Below, in pieces: positions 35,250 through 45,273 of a DNA stretch of 64,000 nt. The notes under the pieces are model-generated. The model searched no databases. It was not told the origin of the DNA and saw only the letters and a program-made list of their open reading frames with translations. How positions within the stretch are numbered: position 1 is the stretch's first letter; each line of letters begins with the position of its first letter. The position numbers and the translations under genes are program-made. The stretch spans positions 62,001 to 126,000 of the forward strand of contig NZ_VMHE01000002.1 of the NCBI RefSeq assembly GCF_007559425.1, written 5' to 3'. This DNA is from Allobacillus salarius. GTDB taxonomy: Bacteria > Bacillota > Bacilli > Bacillales > Alkalibacillaceae.

Positions 35250-36098
35250 ATGCAAATTCAATGGTATCCAGGCCATATGGCCAAAGCGAAAAGGGAAGTA
35301 CAAGAAAAATTAAAGCTTGTTGATTTTGTTATTGAGTTAGTCGATGCAAGAACGCCGATTTCCTCACAAAATCCAATGCTTCAAGAGATTCTTGGAGAGA
35401 AACAAAAACTAGTTGTATTAATGAAAAATGACTTAGCTGATCCGAAACTTACAGAGCAATGGGTTCATCATTTTGAAGAGGAAGGCAATATTGCATTATC
35501 CGTCGATGTGAATCAGAAAAAAGATATTGAACAGCTCATCCATAAAGCAAAGGATTTAGGTCAAGAAGTCAATGATAAACGTGCCAGTAAAGGAGTGGCA
35601 CCGCGTGCAATCAGGGCAATGATTATCGGAATCCCGAATGTTGGGAAGTCGACATTGATTAACCGACTGGCGAATAAAAAGCGAGCTGAAGTCGGTGACA
35701 AGCCAGGAGTGACGAAAAAACAACAATGGATTAAAATTCGCGGTGAATTTGAACTGTTGGATACACCAGGAATTTTATGGCCGAAATTCGAGGAGGAAGA
35801 AGTAGGGTATAAGCTAGCAGCGACTGGGTCCATTAAAGATACAATTCTTCATTTGGATGAAGTTGTCGTTTTTCTACTGAAATTTTTGAAAGAACATTAT
35901 CCGACTTTGCTTGAAGAAAGATACGGCCTCGATCTATCAGAAGAAGATGTCGTCACTTGGTTTGATGTCATCGGAAAGAAAAGAGGATGCCTCCAAGCTG
36001 GCGGTGTTGTCGATTATGAAAAAACATCCGATGTCATTTTACGTGATTTTCGTTCTGGTAAACTTGGAAGAATTACGATGGACCGGCTGCACGTATAA
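35250..36098 (+). CDS. rbgA: Ribosome biogenesis GTPase A
   Basis: Circularly permuted GTPase required for late 50S assembly (L16 incorporation). The 282-residue protein starts MQIQWYPGHMAKAKREV and has the permuted order G4 - G1 GIPNVGKST (127-135) - G3 DTPG (171-174), plus GVTKKQQW. The G4 position reads LMKNDLAD (57-64) rather than the usual NKxD, an unusual loss of the guanine-contacting Asn. It normally follows rplS directly; here 9 kb are inserted between them. Confidence 0.94.
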   Translation: MQIQWYPGHMAKAKREVQEKLKLVDFVIELVDARTPISSQNPMLQEILGEKQKLVVLMKNDLADPKLTEQWVHHFEEEGNIALSVDVNQKKDIEQLIHKAKDLGQEVNDKRASKGVAPRAIRAMIIGIPNVGKSTLINRLANKKRAEVGDKPGVTKKQQWIKIRGEFELLDTPGILWPKFEEEEVGYKLAATGSIKDTILHLDEVVVFLLKFLKEHYPTLLEERYGLDLSEEDVVTWFDVIGKKRGCLQAGGVVDYEKTSDVILRDFRSGKLGRITMDRLHV

Positions 36099-36154
36099 AC
36101 AAAAAAATAGACTAACCGATATAATCAACAAGAATTCAGTAGTAGGTGAGACCG

Positions 36155-36928
36155 ATGAAAGAAACAAAAGAAACGATCACGATGATTAAAGAAAAACTAT
36201 TCAGTGACCATGTGTCGGATGAATGGCTTATTCATATTAAAAATGACGAACGTGTTGGTGTTCAAAAACTTCTAGAACAATTTGAAAAAAGACAACTGAA
36301 GAAACAAGAATTGAAAAAAGCTTTTTATGAAATGATGCAATATGAAAACAAGTTGAAATCACAAGGGGTGCAGTTAATCGCTGGCATTGATGAAGTCGGA
36401 CGTGGTCCGATTGCCGGTCCGGTTGTTGCTGCGGCCGTTATTTTACCAGAAGACTTTTATTTACCGGGTTTGACGGACTCCAAGAAACTAAGCGAACAAA
36501 AGCGTGAATCCTTTTTAGATGTTATTACGGATCAAGCAATTGCAGTAGGCTTAGGTATAGTAAGTCCGACGGAAATCGATTTGATGAATATCCATCAAGC
36601 ATCATTGGAAGCAATGAAGCGGGCGGTCCATGAGTTATTGATTCAACCAGAACATCTGTTAATTGACGCGATGAAACTGCCTGATCTCAATTATCCACAA
36701 ACATCGATCATTAAAGGGGACGCCAAAAGCATCTCAATTGCTGCAGCGAGTGTAGTCGCAAAAGTCACGAGAGACCGTATGATGAAGGATATCGCTTCTG
36801 ATTATCCAGGTTATGGATTTGAAAAACATATGGGTTATGGAACGAGAGAACATATAGAGGCGTTAAAAACACTCGGCTCAACTCCCTATCATCGGAAGAG
36901 CTTTGCCCCTGTAAATCAATTTGTCTAA
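36155..36928 (+). CDS. rnhB: Ribonuclease HII
   Basis: Removes RNA from RNA-DNA hybrids and misincorporated ribonucleotides. ATG 36155, 5 bases after AGGTGA, gives 257 residues. The catalytic motif DEVGRGP is at 79-85, with IDAMKLPDL and [21 protein letters not shown] further on. The Gram-positive N-terminal extension (about 1-70) is present. It follows rbgA as in B. subtilis. Confidence 0.95.
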   Translation: MKETKETITMIKEKLFSDHVSDEWLIHIKNDERVGVQKLLEQFEKRQLKKQELKKAFYEMMQYENKLKSQGVQLIAGIDEVGRGPIAGPVVAAAVILPEDFYLPGLTDSKKLSEQKRESFLDVITDQAIAVGLGIVSPTEIDLMNIHQASLEAMKRAVHELLIQPEHLLIDAMKLPDLNYPQTSIIKGDAKSISIAAASVVAKVTRDRMMKDIASDYPGYGFEKHMGYGTREHIEALKTLGSTPYHRKSFAPVNQFV

Positions 36929-36943
36929 CGGAGGAAAAAAGTG

Positions 36944-38803
36944 ATGCAACCGAATCCAATTAATCAACTTTTTCAATCAATCCGGTTGTCCCGGACGGAC
37001 TCTTCAAAATTGACCGTTCGGACTGGACAAATACTTCCCGCACGCGTTATTAAGTTCTTACCTGAAAACCGTGCCTTAATGCAAATGAGCGGGAAGCAGA
37101 TCGTTGGTCAAATTGATACGGAACTTCATGTCAACCAAAGATATTTAATGCAAGTGATGGAAACTTCTCCCGCTATTAAAATGAAAGTTCTATCACAAAA
37201 ACCGGCAAATGAGCCTGCTGAACGGATCAACGTGTTAATGCAAACGCTCGGTCTAAAGTTAACAAAGGCTGACCAAGCGCTATTGCACGAGTTGATGAAA
37301 CAACAAATTCCACTGTCGAAGGAATCCCTTGGGCAATTATTTGCATTGGGTAAAAACGATGCACTTTCAACTCGATCGACAATCTTATCAGAGATGTTGC
37401 TTCGTAATATGCCGTTGACAGAGCAAGTCTATCAGTCTTTATCTAAGCGTTTGAATCAACCCATATCAATTAACCAAGCCATTCAGCAGCTAGAAAGTCA
37501 AATGATGGCAAATAAGCAACAAACCTTGAATCAAATCCAGCTCGCATCCTCGCTGCAATTGTTTCAAAGTGAGCGATCAAGCAACCAAATACTACATACA
37601 TTCATGTTTCAAGCTTTAAAAGAAGTCGGACGTGGATCTCAGACGACCTTCCAGCTTTTCAAAAAAGCCGGAGTCATTCCTAGTCAAACGAGTTATGCCG
37701 AATGGTCAGCACATATTCGGTCATGGGCTACTTCGCAATCGATCAGATTTCAACCGTCTGGCAATCAATTGCTCAATGGTCAGACCCAACCATTTCCTTT
37801 TTCAATGACGGGTGAAAAAATCTCGGCAAGTATTCAACAGTTGGCAAGTCAGCAATTAGGCAATTCAAGTAAAAGTCTTCAAACCGTTGTCGATATTTTG
37901 CAATCCATTCGAAACAACGGAGCCATCACAAAAGAACAAGTACGGGTCGTTAACAATTTACTGCAAGGAACTTTTCTGGCTAATTTGAAAAAACAACTAC
38001 CGATGCAGCAAAATACGTTGGACCAATTGACAAATTCTATTCAGCAACAGTCCACTGACGTTGCTGGTTTTCTACGCACAACGAATGGAACACAATTGCT
38101 GAACTCATTGACGCACTTACTCGATTTACAAGCAGATGGGGAACAAAGTCGTGCACTTTTATTTTTTAGAGGAATGACGCAGTTATCAAGTGTCAATGCG
38201 ACCACGGTTATGGCGAAATTGTCGAGCTTTATGGAATTAACTCAAGTGGAGAGTGGGAAAGGGAAGTCGAGTGATTTTCCGAGTATTTTATCACAACTGC
38301 AACAAGTGCAAAGTCAGACCTCTTCAACATCTTTCCAAGCAGCGGCTCAGCAAATTCAACAGACGCTTCAAGCGATGCATTTATCAATGGAAGCTAATCG
38401 TGATTTTATTCAGTTTAGCGCACAACTTCCAAAAGAAATGCTAGGGCTAAACGAAGATCTTTGGATGGACTTCGAAGGGAAAAAACAAGCAGATGGTACG
38501 ATTCATCCAGAACAATGTCGAATCATGTTTTATTTAGATCTTCCACATCTAAGCAATATCATTATTGATATGCAAGTGATTAACCGAATGGTCGATGTAA
38601 CAATCTATCATCAAGACCCTAAATCCATTCGTTCAATCGTACATCATTACGAACAGGATTTACGAAATGGTTTGGAAGGAATTGATTATCAATTCACTGG
38701 CCTTCATTTGAAAAAGCTGCAAAGAAAATCGAAAGAGCTTCCAGCAGATGTTTTTTCACCTTCTCCATTAAAACAAGGTGAAGGGATTGATTTTAAAGCA
38801 TGA
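36944..38803 (+). CDS. ylqG: YlqG-like protein with FliK-like C-terminus
   Basis: About 619 residues, rich in Gln, Ser and Leu, without signal peptide or membrane helices. The C-terminal about 110 residues (FYLDLPHLSNIIIDMQVINRM ... GIDYQFTGLHLKKLQ) resemble the FliK/hook-length-control C-terminal domain; the rest is low-complexity with helical repeats. It overlaps ylqH, a FlhB C-terminal-domain homologue, by 4 bases. In flagella FliK-C acts on FlhB-C, so this pair may be a second export-switch-like module outside fla/che. Function is otherwise unknown. Confidence 0.72.
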   Translation: MQPNPINQLFQSIRLSRTDSSKLTVRTGQILPARVIKFLPENRALMQMSGKQIVGQIDTELHVNQRYLMQVMETSPAIKMKVLSQKPANEPAERINVLMQTLGLKLTKADQALLHELMKQQIPLSKESLGQLFALGKNDALSTRSTILSEMLLRNMPLTEQVYQSLSKRLNQPISINQAIQQLESQMMANKQQTLNQIQLASSLQLFQSERSSNQILHTFMFQALKEVGRGSQTTFQLFKKAGVIPSQTSYAEWSAHIRSWATSQSIRFQPSGNQLLNGQTQPFPFSMTGEKISASIQQLASQQLGNSSKSLQTVVDILQSIRNNGAITKEQVRVVNNLLQGTFLANLKKQLPMQQNTLDQLTNSIQQQSTDVAGFLRTTNGTQLLNSLTHLLDLQADGEQSRALLFFRGMTQLSSVNATTVMAKLSSFMELTQVESGKGKSSDFPSILSQLQQVQSQTSSTSFQAAAQQIQQTLQAMHLSMEANRDFIQFSAQLPKEMLGLNEDLWMDFEGKKQADGTIHPEQCRIMFYLDLPHLSNIIIDMQVINRMVDVTIYHQDPKSIRSIVHHYEQDLRNGLEGIDYQFTGLHLKKLQRKSKELPADVFSPSPLKQGEGIDFKA

Positions 38804-39084
38804 GAAAATTTATGCCAAATCGAAAGTCAGCCATCGCTTTACGTTATGACGGTGAAACAGAAGCAGCCCCAAAAGTCATTGCAAAAGGCCAGGGGTTATT
38901 AGCTGAAGAAATATTGCAGCGGGCGGCTAGTGAAGATATTCCCGTACACGAAGACCCAGCGCTTATTGAGTTAATGAGTCACTTAAATATTAATGAAAAA
39001 ATCCCGGAAGAATTATATCAAGCCGTTGCCGAAGTATTCGCTTATATTTATCGAATTGATCAAAAAATGACAAAAACCAAGTAA
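38800..39084 (+). CDS. ylqH: FlhB C-terminal domain-like protein (YlqH)
   Basis: A 94-residue soluble homologue of the cytoplasmic domain of FlhB/EscU export-switch proteins. AIALRYDGETEAAPKVIAKG and LLAEEILQRAASEDIPVHEDP match FlhB just after its NPTH autocleavage site, which itself and the membrane domain are absent. It is encoded in ATGA overlap with ylqG. Whether it takes part in flagellar export is not known. Confidence 0.85.
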   Translation: MRKFMPNRKSAIALRYDGETEAAPKVIAKGQGLLAEEILQRAASEDIPVHEDPALIELMSHLNINEKIPEELYQAVAEVFAYIYRIDQKMTKTK

Positions 39085-39100
39085 TTTGGCGAATGTTCTT

Positions 39101-39128
39101 TTGAATGATACAATTTTTTATGTATAAT
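39101..39128 (+). promoter_or_regulatory. Sigma-A promoter of sucCD
   Basis: -35 TTGAAT (39101-39106), 16-base spacer, -10 TATAAT (39123-39128), 54 bases before sucC. Confidence 0.6.
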
Positions 39129-39182
39129 AAGACCAGCATGGTTTTCTTATAGCTAGAGATATTATCGATGGGAGGATGTAAC

Positions 39183-40343
39183 ATGAACATTCATGAGTAT
39201 CAAGCGAAAGAAATTTTCCGCGAGTACAATGTGGCAGTTCCAAATAGTAAAGTAGCTTTTTCTGTTGATGAAGCTGTTGAAGCTGCAAAAGAATTGACGA
39301 CAGATGTGAAAGTCGTTAAAGCGCAAATCCACGCTGGTGGACGCGGAAAAGCCGGTGGTGTCAAAATCGCCAAAAACATGGATGAAGTGAAGCAATACGC
39401 TGACGAAATCCTAGGCAAAACATTGGTGACACACCAAACTGGTCCAGATGGAAAAGAAGTTAAACGTTTATTGATTGAAGAAGGATGCGACATCAAGAAT
39501 GAATACTATCTAGGTGTTGTCCTTGACCGTGCTACTTCCAGTGTCGTTATGATGGGATCGGAAGAAGGCGGAACGGAAATTGAAGAAGTGGCAGCTGAAA
39601 CGCCAGAGAAAATTTTTAAAGAGGTTGTTGACCCAGTTGTAGGTCTAAGCCCTTATCAAGCAAGAAGACTTGCATTCAATATGAACATTCCGAAAGAATA
39701 CGTTGGTAAAGCTGTTAAGTTTATGATGAGCCTTTACAAAGTATTTGTCGAAAAAGATTGTTCAATTGCTGAAATCAACCCACTAGTAACAACTGGTGAT
39801 GGTGAGGTTATTGCGCTTGATGCGAAATTGAACTTTGATGATAACGCATTATTCCGTCAGAAGGATATTCAAGAGCTACGTGATTTGGATGAAGAAGATG
39901 AAAAAGAAATCGAAGCTTCCAAATATGACTTAAGCTATGTAGCATTAGATGGAAATATCGGTTGTATGGTAAACGGCGCTGGTCTTGCGATGTCTACAAT
40001 GGACATTATCAAGCATTATGGCGGCGAACCGGCTAACTTCCTTGATGTTGGGGGAGGCGCTACAACTGAGAAGGTAACTGAAGCATTCAAGATTATTCTA
40101 TCTGACCAAAACGTAAAAGGTATTTTTGTCAATATTTTCGGTGGAATCATGAAGTGTGATGTCATCGCTGAAGGTGTTGTTGAAGCAACAAAACAAGTTG
40201 GTCTTGAAATGCCACTTGTCGTTCGTTTGGAAGGTACAAACGTCGATCAAGGGAAGAAAATTTTGGATGAATCTGGATTGAATATTACTTCAGCAGAATC
40301 AATGGCTGATGGTGCAAATAAAATTGTATCTCTAGTCAAATAA
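39183..40343 (+). CDS. sucC: Succinyl-CoA synthetase, beta subunit
   Basis: TCA-cycle enzyme joining succinyl-CoA hydrolysis to nucleoside triphosphate formation. ATG 39183 follows GGGAGGATG and gives [15 protein letters not shown], the family start; an upstream in-frame ATG lies in the Shine-Dalgarno. The 386-residue product has an ATP-grasp domain ([11 protein letters not shown]) and a C-terminal ligase domain ([21 protein letters not shown]). sucD follows after 16 bases. Confidence 0.97.
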   Translation: MNIHEYQAKEIFREYNVAVPNSKVAFSVDEAVEAAKELTTDVKVVKAQIHAGGRGKAGGVKIAKNMDEVKQYADEILGKTLVTHQTGPDGKEVKRLLIEEGCDIKNEYYLGVVLDRATSSVVMMGSEEGGTEIEEVAAETPEKIFKEVVDPVVGLSPYQARRLAFNMNIPKEYVGKAVKFMMSLYKVFVEKDCSIAEINPLVTTGDGEVIALDAKLNFDDNALFRQKDIQELRDLDEEDEKEIEASKYDLSYVALDGNIGCMVNGAGLAMSTMDIIKHYGGEPANFLDVGGGATTEKVTEAFKIILSDQNVKGIFVNIFGGIMKCDVIAEGVVEATKQVGLEMPLVVRLEGTNVDQGKKILDESGLNITSAESMADGANKIVSLVK

Positions 40344-40359
40344 GAAAGGACGGTCGAAC

Positions 40360-41265
40360 ATGAGCGTATATGTAAACAAAGATACAAAAGTTATTGTTCA
40401 AGGGATCACAGGCTCTACAGCCCTTTTTCATACGAAACAAATGCTTGAATATGGTACAAAAGTTGTCGGCGGTACTTCACCAGGTAAAGGTGGACAAGAA
40501 GTAGAAGGTGTGCCAGTCTTCAATACTGTTGAAGAAGCGGTTAAAGAAACAGGTGCAAATGCTTCTGTCATTTACGTGCCGGCTCCATTCGCAGCGGATG
40601 CAATTCTAGAAGCTGTAGACGCTGAATTGGATTTGGTTATTTGTATTACTGAACACATTCCTGTTTTGGATATGGTTAAAGTTAAAAGAGCGATGGAAGG
40701 TTCGAAAACTCGTCTTGTCGGACCGAACTGCCCAGGTGTGATCACGCCAGATGAATCTAAAATCGGTATCATGCCAGGCTACATCCACAAAAAAGGCCAC
40801 ATCGGCGTCGTATCTCGTTCTGGTACATTGACTTATGAAGCGGTTCATCAGCTTTCAACAGAAGGCTATGGTCAATCTACAGCGGTCGGTATCGGTGGAG
40901 ACCCAGTTAACGGAACAGATTTCATTGACGTACTAAAAGCTTTCAATGAAGACCCAGAAACAGAGGCAGTTGTCATGATTGGTGAAATCGGCGGAACAGC
41001 TGAAGAAGAAGCTGCTGAGTGGGTGAAAGCGAATATGACGAAGCCAGTCGTCGGATTCATTGGTGGTGCAACAGCTCCTCCAGGAAAACGTATGGGCCAC
41101 GCTGGTGCGATTATCTCTGGCGGTAAAGGTACAGCAGATGAGAAAAAACGCATTATGAAAGAAAGCGGTATTGCTGTAGCTGAAACACCAGCAGATATTG
41201 GTGAAACAATGATTAAAGTTCTTGAAGAAAAAGGACTTGCCAAAAAATGTAAAACGGTTCAATAA
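40360..41265 (+). CDS. sucD: Succinyl-CoA synthetase, alpha subunit
   Basis: CoA-binding subunit carrying the phosphohistidine. The 301-residue product has [33 protein letters not shown] and the active-site segment [10 protein letters not shown] with the phosphorylated His. It ends the sucCD operon at a hairpin terminator. Confidence 0.97.
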   Translation: MSVYVNKDTKVIVQGITGSTALFHTKQMLEYGTKVVGGTSPGKGGQEVEGVPVFNTVEEAVKETGANASVIYVPAPFAADAILEAVDAELDLVICITEHIPVLDMVKVKRAMEGSKTRLVGPNCPGVITPDESKIGIMPGYIHKKGHIGVVSRSGTLTYEAVHQLSTEGYGQSTAVGIGGDPVNGTDFIDVLKAFNEDPETEAVVMIGEIGGTAEEEAAEWVKANMTKPVVGFIGGATAPPGKRMGHAGAIISGGKGTADEKKRIMKESGIAVAETPADIGETMIKVLEEKGLAKKCKTVQ

Positions 41266-41273
41266 GTAATTAG

Positions 41274-41304
41274 GTTGAGTCCAGATGAATCGTCTGGGCT
41301 CAAC
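41274..41304 (+). terminator. Terminator after sucD
   Basis: GTTGAGTCCAGA pairs with TCTGGGCTCAAC, followed by TATTATT. Confidence 0.75.
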
Positions 41305-41341
41305 TATTATTCTACGAAATAACCTTCAACCTTCCCCAGCA

Positions 41342-41371
41342 TTTACTAATCCAAGTTTTATAGATTACAAT
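41342..41371 (+). promoter_or_regulatory. Possible dprA promoter
   Basis: -35 TTTACT (41342-41347), 18-base spacer, -10 TACAAT (41366-41371). Confidence 0.45.
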
Positions 41372-41435
41372 CACAAGCGTATTTTGTGTTTTATTAAAAT
41401 TAAATAATACCTACTCTCAAAGGAGCCACTGTTCA

Positions 41436-42314
41436 ATGCAAATAAACCCCTCATTTGAACTGTTCCATTTGCTATCTCATCCAAAAATAACACGAAAGAA
41501 AGTGCAAAATTATTTATTGACAGACCCTTCACTTGAACGATTGCATTCACTTCATTGGAGAGACCTCATTCAACCACTTCAATTGACATCCTCTGAAGCC
41601 CAATCACTATATGAACACTTCCAAAATCGTCTTCAACGACAAAGATCCGCTCGCCAATTTAACCTGTTACGCCCGATAACGATTTATGACCCGAATTATC
41701 CACATTCTTTAGCTACGATTCCAGATCCCCCGTTAATCCTTTATGCACGCGGTAATCGCGAGCTTCTTTGTGGTAATCATTTAAGTGTGATCGGTTCAAG
41801 AAAACCGTCCCCCTCCGCTAAAAATAAAATTAACTTATTACTACCACCACTCATCAAGCAATCTGTCACAATTGTCAGTGGCCTTGCTTATGGAATCGAT
41901 GGAATGAGCCATCAATTGACATTAGATCAACAAGGGAAAACCATTGCTGTTTTAGCTTTTGGATTTAATCATATTTATCCGAAGGCCCATACGGCATTGT
42001 ATCGAACAATTGAGAGACACGGATTGTTGTTAACCGAGTATCCACCTGATATGAAGCCGAATCGTTGGCATTTTCCTGAACGAAATCGTATTATTAGCGG
42101 ACTAAGTCGAGCAACATTGATTATTGAAGCCACTAAACGTAGTGGGACAATGATCACTGCAGACCAGGCACTTGAGCAAGGAAAGGATGTTTTTGTTGTT
42201 CCTGATTCAATTTTCTTGCCAGAAGCAGAAGGTTGCCTTAAGCTTTTGCAGGAGGGAGCAATCCCTATTACAAACCCGCAAGACTTATTAGATTGGTGGA
42301 ATAAAATTAATTAA
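41436..42314 (+). CDS. dprA: DNA processing protein DprA (Smf)
   Basis: Loads RecA on incoming single-stranded DNA during natural transformation. The 292-residue protein has an N-terminal helical part and the Rossmann-like DprA core: VIGSRKPSPSA, VSGLAYGIDGMSH, and EYPPDMKPNRWHFPERNRIISGL, then EATKRSGTMITA. No extended C-terminal winged helix is seen. In B. subtilis smf also lies between sucD and topA. Confidence 0.95.
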   Translation: MQINPSFELFHLLSHPKITRKKVQNYLLTDPSLERLHSLHWRDLIQPLQLTSSEAQSLYEHFQNRLQRQRSARQFNLLRPITIYDPNYPHSLATIPDPPLILYARGNRELLCGNHLSVIGSRKPSPSAKNKINLLLPPLIKQSVTIVSGLAYGIDGMSHQLTLDQQGKTIAVLAFGFNHIYPKAHTALYRTIERHGLLLTEYPPDMKPNRWHFPERNRIISGLSRATLIIEATKRSGTMITADQALEQGKDVFVVPDSIFLPEAEGCLKLLQEGAIPITNPQDLLDWWNKIN

Positions 42315-42352
42315 GAATTTTCATGAAAATAACCAAAAAATGAAAAATCGGT

Positions 42353-42381
42353 TTGACAAACAGGTAGAAAGTATTTAATAA
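42353..42381 (+). promoter_or_regulatory. Sigma-A promoter, probably of topA
   Basis: -35 TTGACA (42353-42358), 17-base spacer, -10 TAATAA (42376-42381). It would give a topA leader of about 410 bases that contains the 21-bp array. A perfect 14-base palindrome ATTTTCATGAAAAT lies at 42317-42330 just upstream; it is somewhat like a CodY box but with wrong spacing. Confidence 0.55.
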
Positions 42382-42480
42382 TGAATGAGATTTATCATCA
42401 AAGAAAATCAAAGTACTCATACAATAGAATCAATCATTCAAATTCTCTGTTTGTTGATGGCCATTGAGCAAATGGTACGA

Positions 42481-42648
42481 GCCGCCGATAAATCGAGTGG
42501 AGCCGCCGATAAATGCAACGAACCCGCCGATAAATCGAGTAGAGCCGTCGATAAATACAGCGAACCCGCCGATAAATCGAATGAAGCCGCCAATAAGTGA
42601 AATGAGCCCATCGATCAAACAAGAAAAGCTATCAATAAGATGAATTCA
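42481..42648. repeat. 21-bp tandem array in the topA leader, 8 units
   Basis: Units start at 42481, 42502, 42523, 42544, 42565, 42586, 42607 and 42628, exactly 21 bases apart; consensus GCCGCCGATAAATCGAGTGA with degeneration toward the 3' end. It creates a spurious 71-codon ORF (42385-42600) of AADKSSG-like heptads with no Shine-Dalgarno. It has the same unit length as the array at 1529-1903 but a different sequence. Confidence 0.88.
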
Positions 42649-42798
42649 ACCTAATAGGCTGCGTAGAGCCACTTGAAAAACGGAATCATCTGCTGATCAG
42701 CAGACTAGAATCGATGAATAAATGGGCTGGACGTCCTATAGAGACAGTTTGAATGAATGTAAATCAAAAATAGAAAACCTCGCAGGAGGACTGAATAT

Positions 42799-44871
42799 AT
42801 GTCGGATTATTTAGTGATCGTCGAATCACCGGCGAAAGCAAAAACAATTGAACGCTATTTAGGAAAGAAGTATAAAGTAAAGGCTTCAATGGGGCACGTT
42901 ATTGATTTGCCTAAAAGTCAAATAGGTGTCGATGTCGATAATGATTTTGAACCACGGTATATTACAATCCGAGGAAAAGGTCCCATTTTAAACGACTTAA
43001 AGAAGTCAGCCAAGAAGGCGAAAAAAGTCTATCTTGCTGCCGACCCCGATCGTGAAGGGGAAGCAATTGCATGGCACTTGGCTAATAGTTTAGGCATAGG
43101 TGAGGATGAAGCCTGCCGTGTCGTTTTTAATGAAATTACAAAAGACGCAGTAAAGGATTCATTTAAAGAGCCAAGGTCGATCAACATGGATCTTGTGAAT
43201 GCTCAGCAGGCAAGACGTGTACTGGACCGACTTGTCGGATACAATATTAGTCCATTACTTTGGAAAAAGATTAAAAAAGGATTAAGTGCAGGACGGGTTC
43301 AGTCTGTTGCAGTCAAGCTGATTATCGACCGTGAGAATGAGATCAATAATTTCACACCTGAAGAATATTGGTCAATCGAAGCTGAATTTTCCCATAACGG
43401 TGAAACATTTAAAGCGAAGTTTTACGGAGTGGATGGGAAAAAGAAAGAGCTAAAATCAAGAGAAGATGTCGATCAAATATTGAAGCAGTTGAACGGAAAA
43501 GATTTTACAGTCGATCAAGTGAACAAGCGTGAGCGAAGAAGAAATCCTTCCTTACCATTCACTACATCATCATTACAGCAGGAAGCATTCCGAAAATTGA
43601 ACTTCCGTGCAAAGAAAACTATGATGATCGCTCAACAATTGTACGAAGGAATCGATCTTGGTGGTCGAGAGGGTACGACTGGTTTGATTACCTATATGCG
43701 TACAGACTCGACGCGGATTTCGGATACGGCAAAAGATGAAGCAATAAACTTAATTCAAAGTAAGTACGGTGAGGAATACCTCGGTAAATCTCGGGCGAAG
43801 AAAACACAACAAAAAACACAAGACGCACACGAAGCGATTCGGCCGACAGTTGTCTCTAAAGAACCATTAGCGATTAAACCGAAACTATCAAATGATCAAT
43901 ACAAACTATATAAGTTGATCTGGGAACGCTTTGTAGCCAGCCAAATGGCACCAGCAGTACTAGACACTGTCACAGTGCACTTGTTGAATAACGATGTCGA
44001 GTTCCGTGCTTCTGGCTCCCAAGTGAAGTTTAAAGGCTTTATGAAGGTATATGTAGAAGGTACGGACGATCAGAAAAAGGATGAGCAAAAATTACTTCCG
44101 GAATTGGAAGAAGGAAGCCATTCAACAGCGAGTCAGATTGAGCCGGAACAACACTTCACACAGCCACCTCCAAGATATACTGAAGCAAGACTTGTGAAGA
44201 CAATGGAGGAAAAAGGAATAGGACGACCATCAACTTATGCGCCTACGTTGGATACAATCCAGCGCCGTGGATACGTCAAATTGGAAAACAAGCGATTTAT
44301 CCCGACAGAGCTTGGTGAAATCATCAATGATTTATTAGAAGAATATTTTCCAGAGATTGTTGATATCGAGTTTACGGTGAACATGGAAAATGATTTGGAT
44401 GGTATCGAAGACGGTGACAAAAAATGGCGTCGTGTAGTCGGTCAATTCTACGAAGGCTTTGAGAAACGTCTAGAAAAAGCTGAAGAAGAAATTGAAAAAG
44501 TTGAAATTAAAGATGAGCCTGCAGGAATCAACTGTGAGAAATGCGGCCATGAAATGGTTTATAAAATGGGCCGCTATGGAAAGTTCTTAGCATGCTCCAA
44601 CTTCCCTGATTGTCGTAACACGAAGCCGATTCTTAAAGAAATTGGGGTAACGTGTCCGAAATGTGAAAAAGGGCAAGTCGTCGAACGTAAAAGTAAGAAA
44701 CGAAGAACATTTTACGGTTGTGATCGATTCCCAGAATGTGATTTTGTATCATGGGATAAACCAATCGATCGCCCTTGTCCAAAATGTGAGTCATTATTGG
44801 TAGAAAAGAAACAGAAAAAAGGTACACAAATAACGTGTACGAATTGCGATTACAAAGAAGGTGTGCAATAA
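42799..44871 (+). CDS. topA: DNA topoisomerase I
   Basis: Type IA enzyme that relaxes negative supercoils. The 690-residue protein has a Toprim domain starting [31 protein letters not shown], and the active-site Tyr in [11 protein letters not shown] (about residue 300). The C-terminus (from about 575) has three C4 zinc ribbons (CEKCGHEM ... CSNFPDC; CPKCEKG ... CDRFPEC; CPKCES ... CTNCDY). GCAGGAGG precedes the ATG. Confidence 0.97.
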   Translation: MSDYLVIVESPAKAKTIERYLGKKYKVKASMGHVIDLPKSQIGVDVDNDFEPRYITIRGKGPILNDLKKSAKKAKKVYLAADPDREGEAIAWHLANSLGIGEDEACRVVFNEITKDAVKDSFKEPRSINMDLVNAQQARRVLDRLVGYNISPLLWKKIKKGLSAGRVQSVAVKLIIDRENEINNFTPEEYWSIEAEFSHNGETFKAKFYGVDGKKKELKSREDVDQILKQLNGKDFTVDQVNKRERRRNPSLPFTTSSLQQEAFRKLNFRAKKTMMIAQQLYEGIDLGGREGTTGLITYMRTDSTRISDTAKDEAINLIQSKYGEEYLGKSRAKKTQQKTQDAHEAIRPTVVSKEPLAIKPKLSNDQYKLYKLIWERFVASQMAPAVLDTVTVHLLNNDVEFRASGSQVKFKGFMKVYVEGTDDQKKDEQKLLPELEEGSHSTASQIEPEQHFTQPPPRYTEARLVKTMEEKGIGRPSTYAPTLDTIQRRGYVKLENKRFIPTELGEIINDLLEEYFPEIVDIEFTVNMENDLDGIEDGDKKWRRVVGQFYEGFEKRLEKAEEEIEKVEIKDEPAGINCEKCGHEMVYKMGRYGKFLACSNFPDCRNTKPILKEIGVTCPKCEKGQVVERKSKKRRTFYGCDRFPECDFVSWDKPIDRPCPKCESLLVEKKQKKGTQITCTNCDYKEGVQ

Positions 44872-44880
44872 TCACCTCAT

Positions 44881-44924
44881 ACTGTTCCTTCCCTGGGATT
44901 CCAGTGTAGGAACAGTGTTTTTTT
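44881..44924 (+). terminator. Terminator after topA
   Basis: ACTGTTCC pairs with GGAACAGT around a loop, followed by GTTTTTTTGG. Confidence 0.82.
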
Positions 44925-45211
44925 GGTTAATAATACCTATTTTTAGAAAAATAAGTCGGTTTTGTGATTAAATTTTATCTAAATTGTGAAAAGTGTATAG
45001 AGAGAGTTTGTTTAAATTGACACACAATTCACATTCCTATAGAATTACTCAGTGGTAAGAAGTTTTCCTTTACATCATAAACAAAGAGAAAACTTATTAT
45101 TTAAGGATTTACATGAAATAGATACTGGGTAGCACAGATTATTTATCACCAATTATTGTTGATTGATTTGCTTCTAAATTCAACAAATTTGTGAAGACAA
45201 CGTGTTAATTG
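44925..45211. other. AT-rich gap where trmFO is expected
   Basis: In B. subtilis and many relatives trmFO (gid) lies between topA and xerC. Here only about 290 AT-rich bases remain. I see no FAD-binding GxGxxG motif or other trmFO relic in any frame. A dyad TTCAACAAATTTGTGAA (about 45179) is the only notable element. Confidence 0.6.
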
Positions 45212-45240
45212 TTGAATAATTTAAAAAATTTTGATAAGAT
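45212..45240 (+). promoter_or_regulatory. Probable promoter of xerC-hslVU-codY
   Basis: -35 TTGAAT (45212-45217), 17-base spacer, -10 TAAGAT (45235-45240), 33 bases before xerC. Confidence 0.5.
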
Positions 45241-45273
45241 TTAAACGATTTAAATAAGAAAGTGTGACGATCC

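Noticed and set aside
42316..42330. CodY box upstream of topA
   Set aside because: ATTTTCATGAAAAT is a perfect palindrome, but its central spacing does not fit AATTTTCWGAAAATT (three mismatches).
42385..42600. 71-codon ORF with AADK repeats
   Set aside because: No Shine-Dalgarno before its ATG; the periodic peptide follows from the 21-bp array, which continues past the stop codon in the same register.
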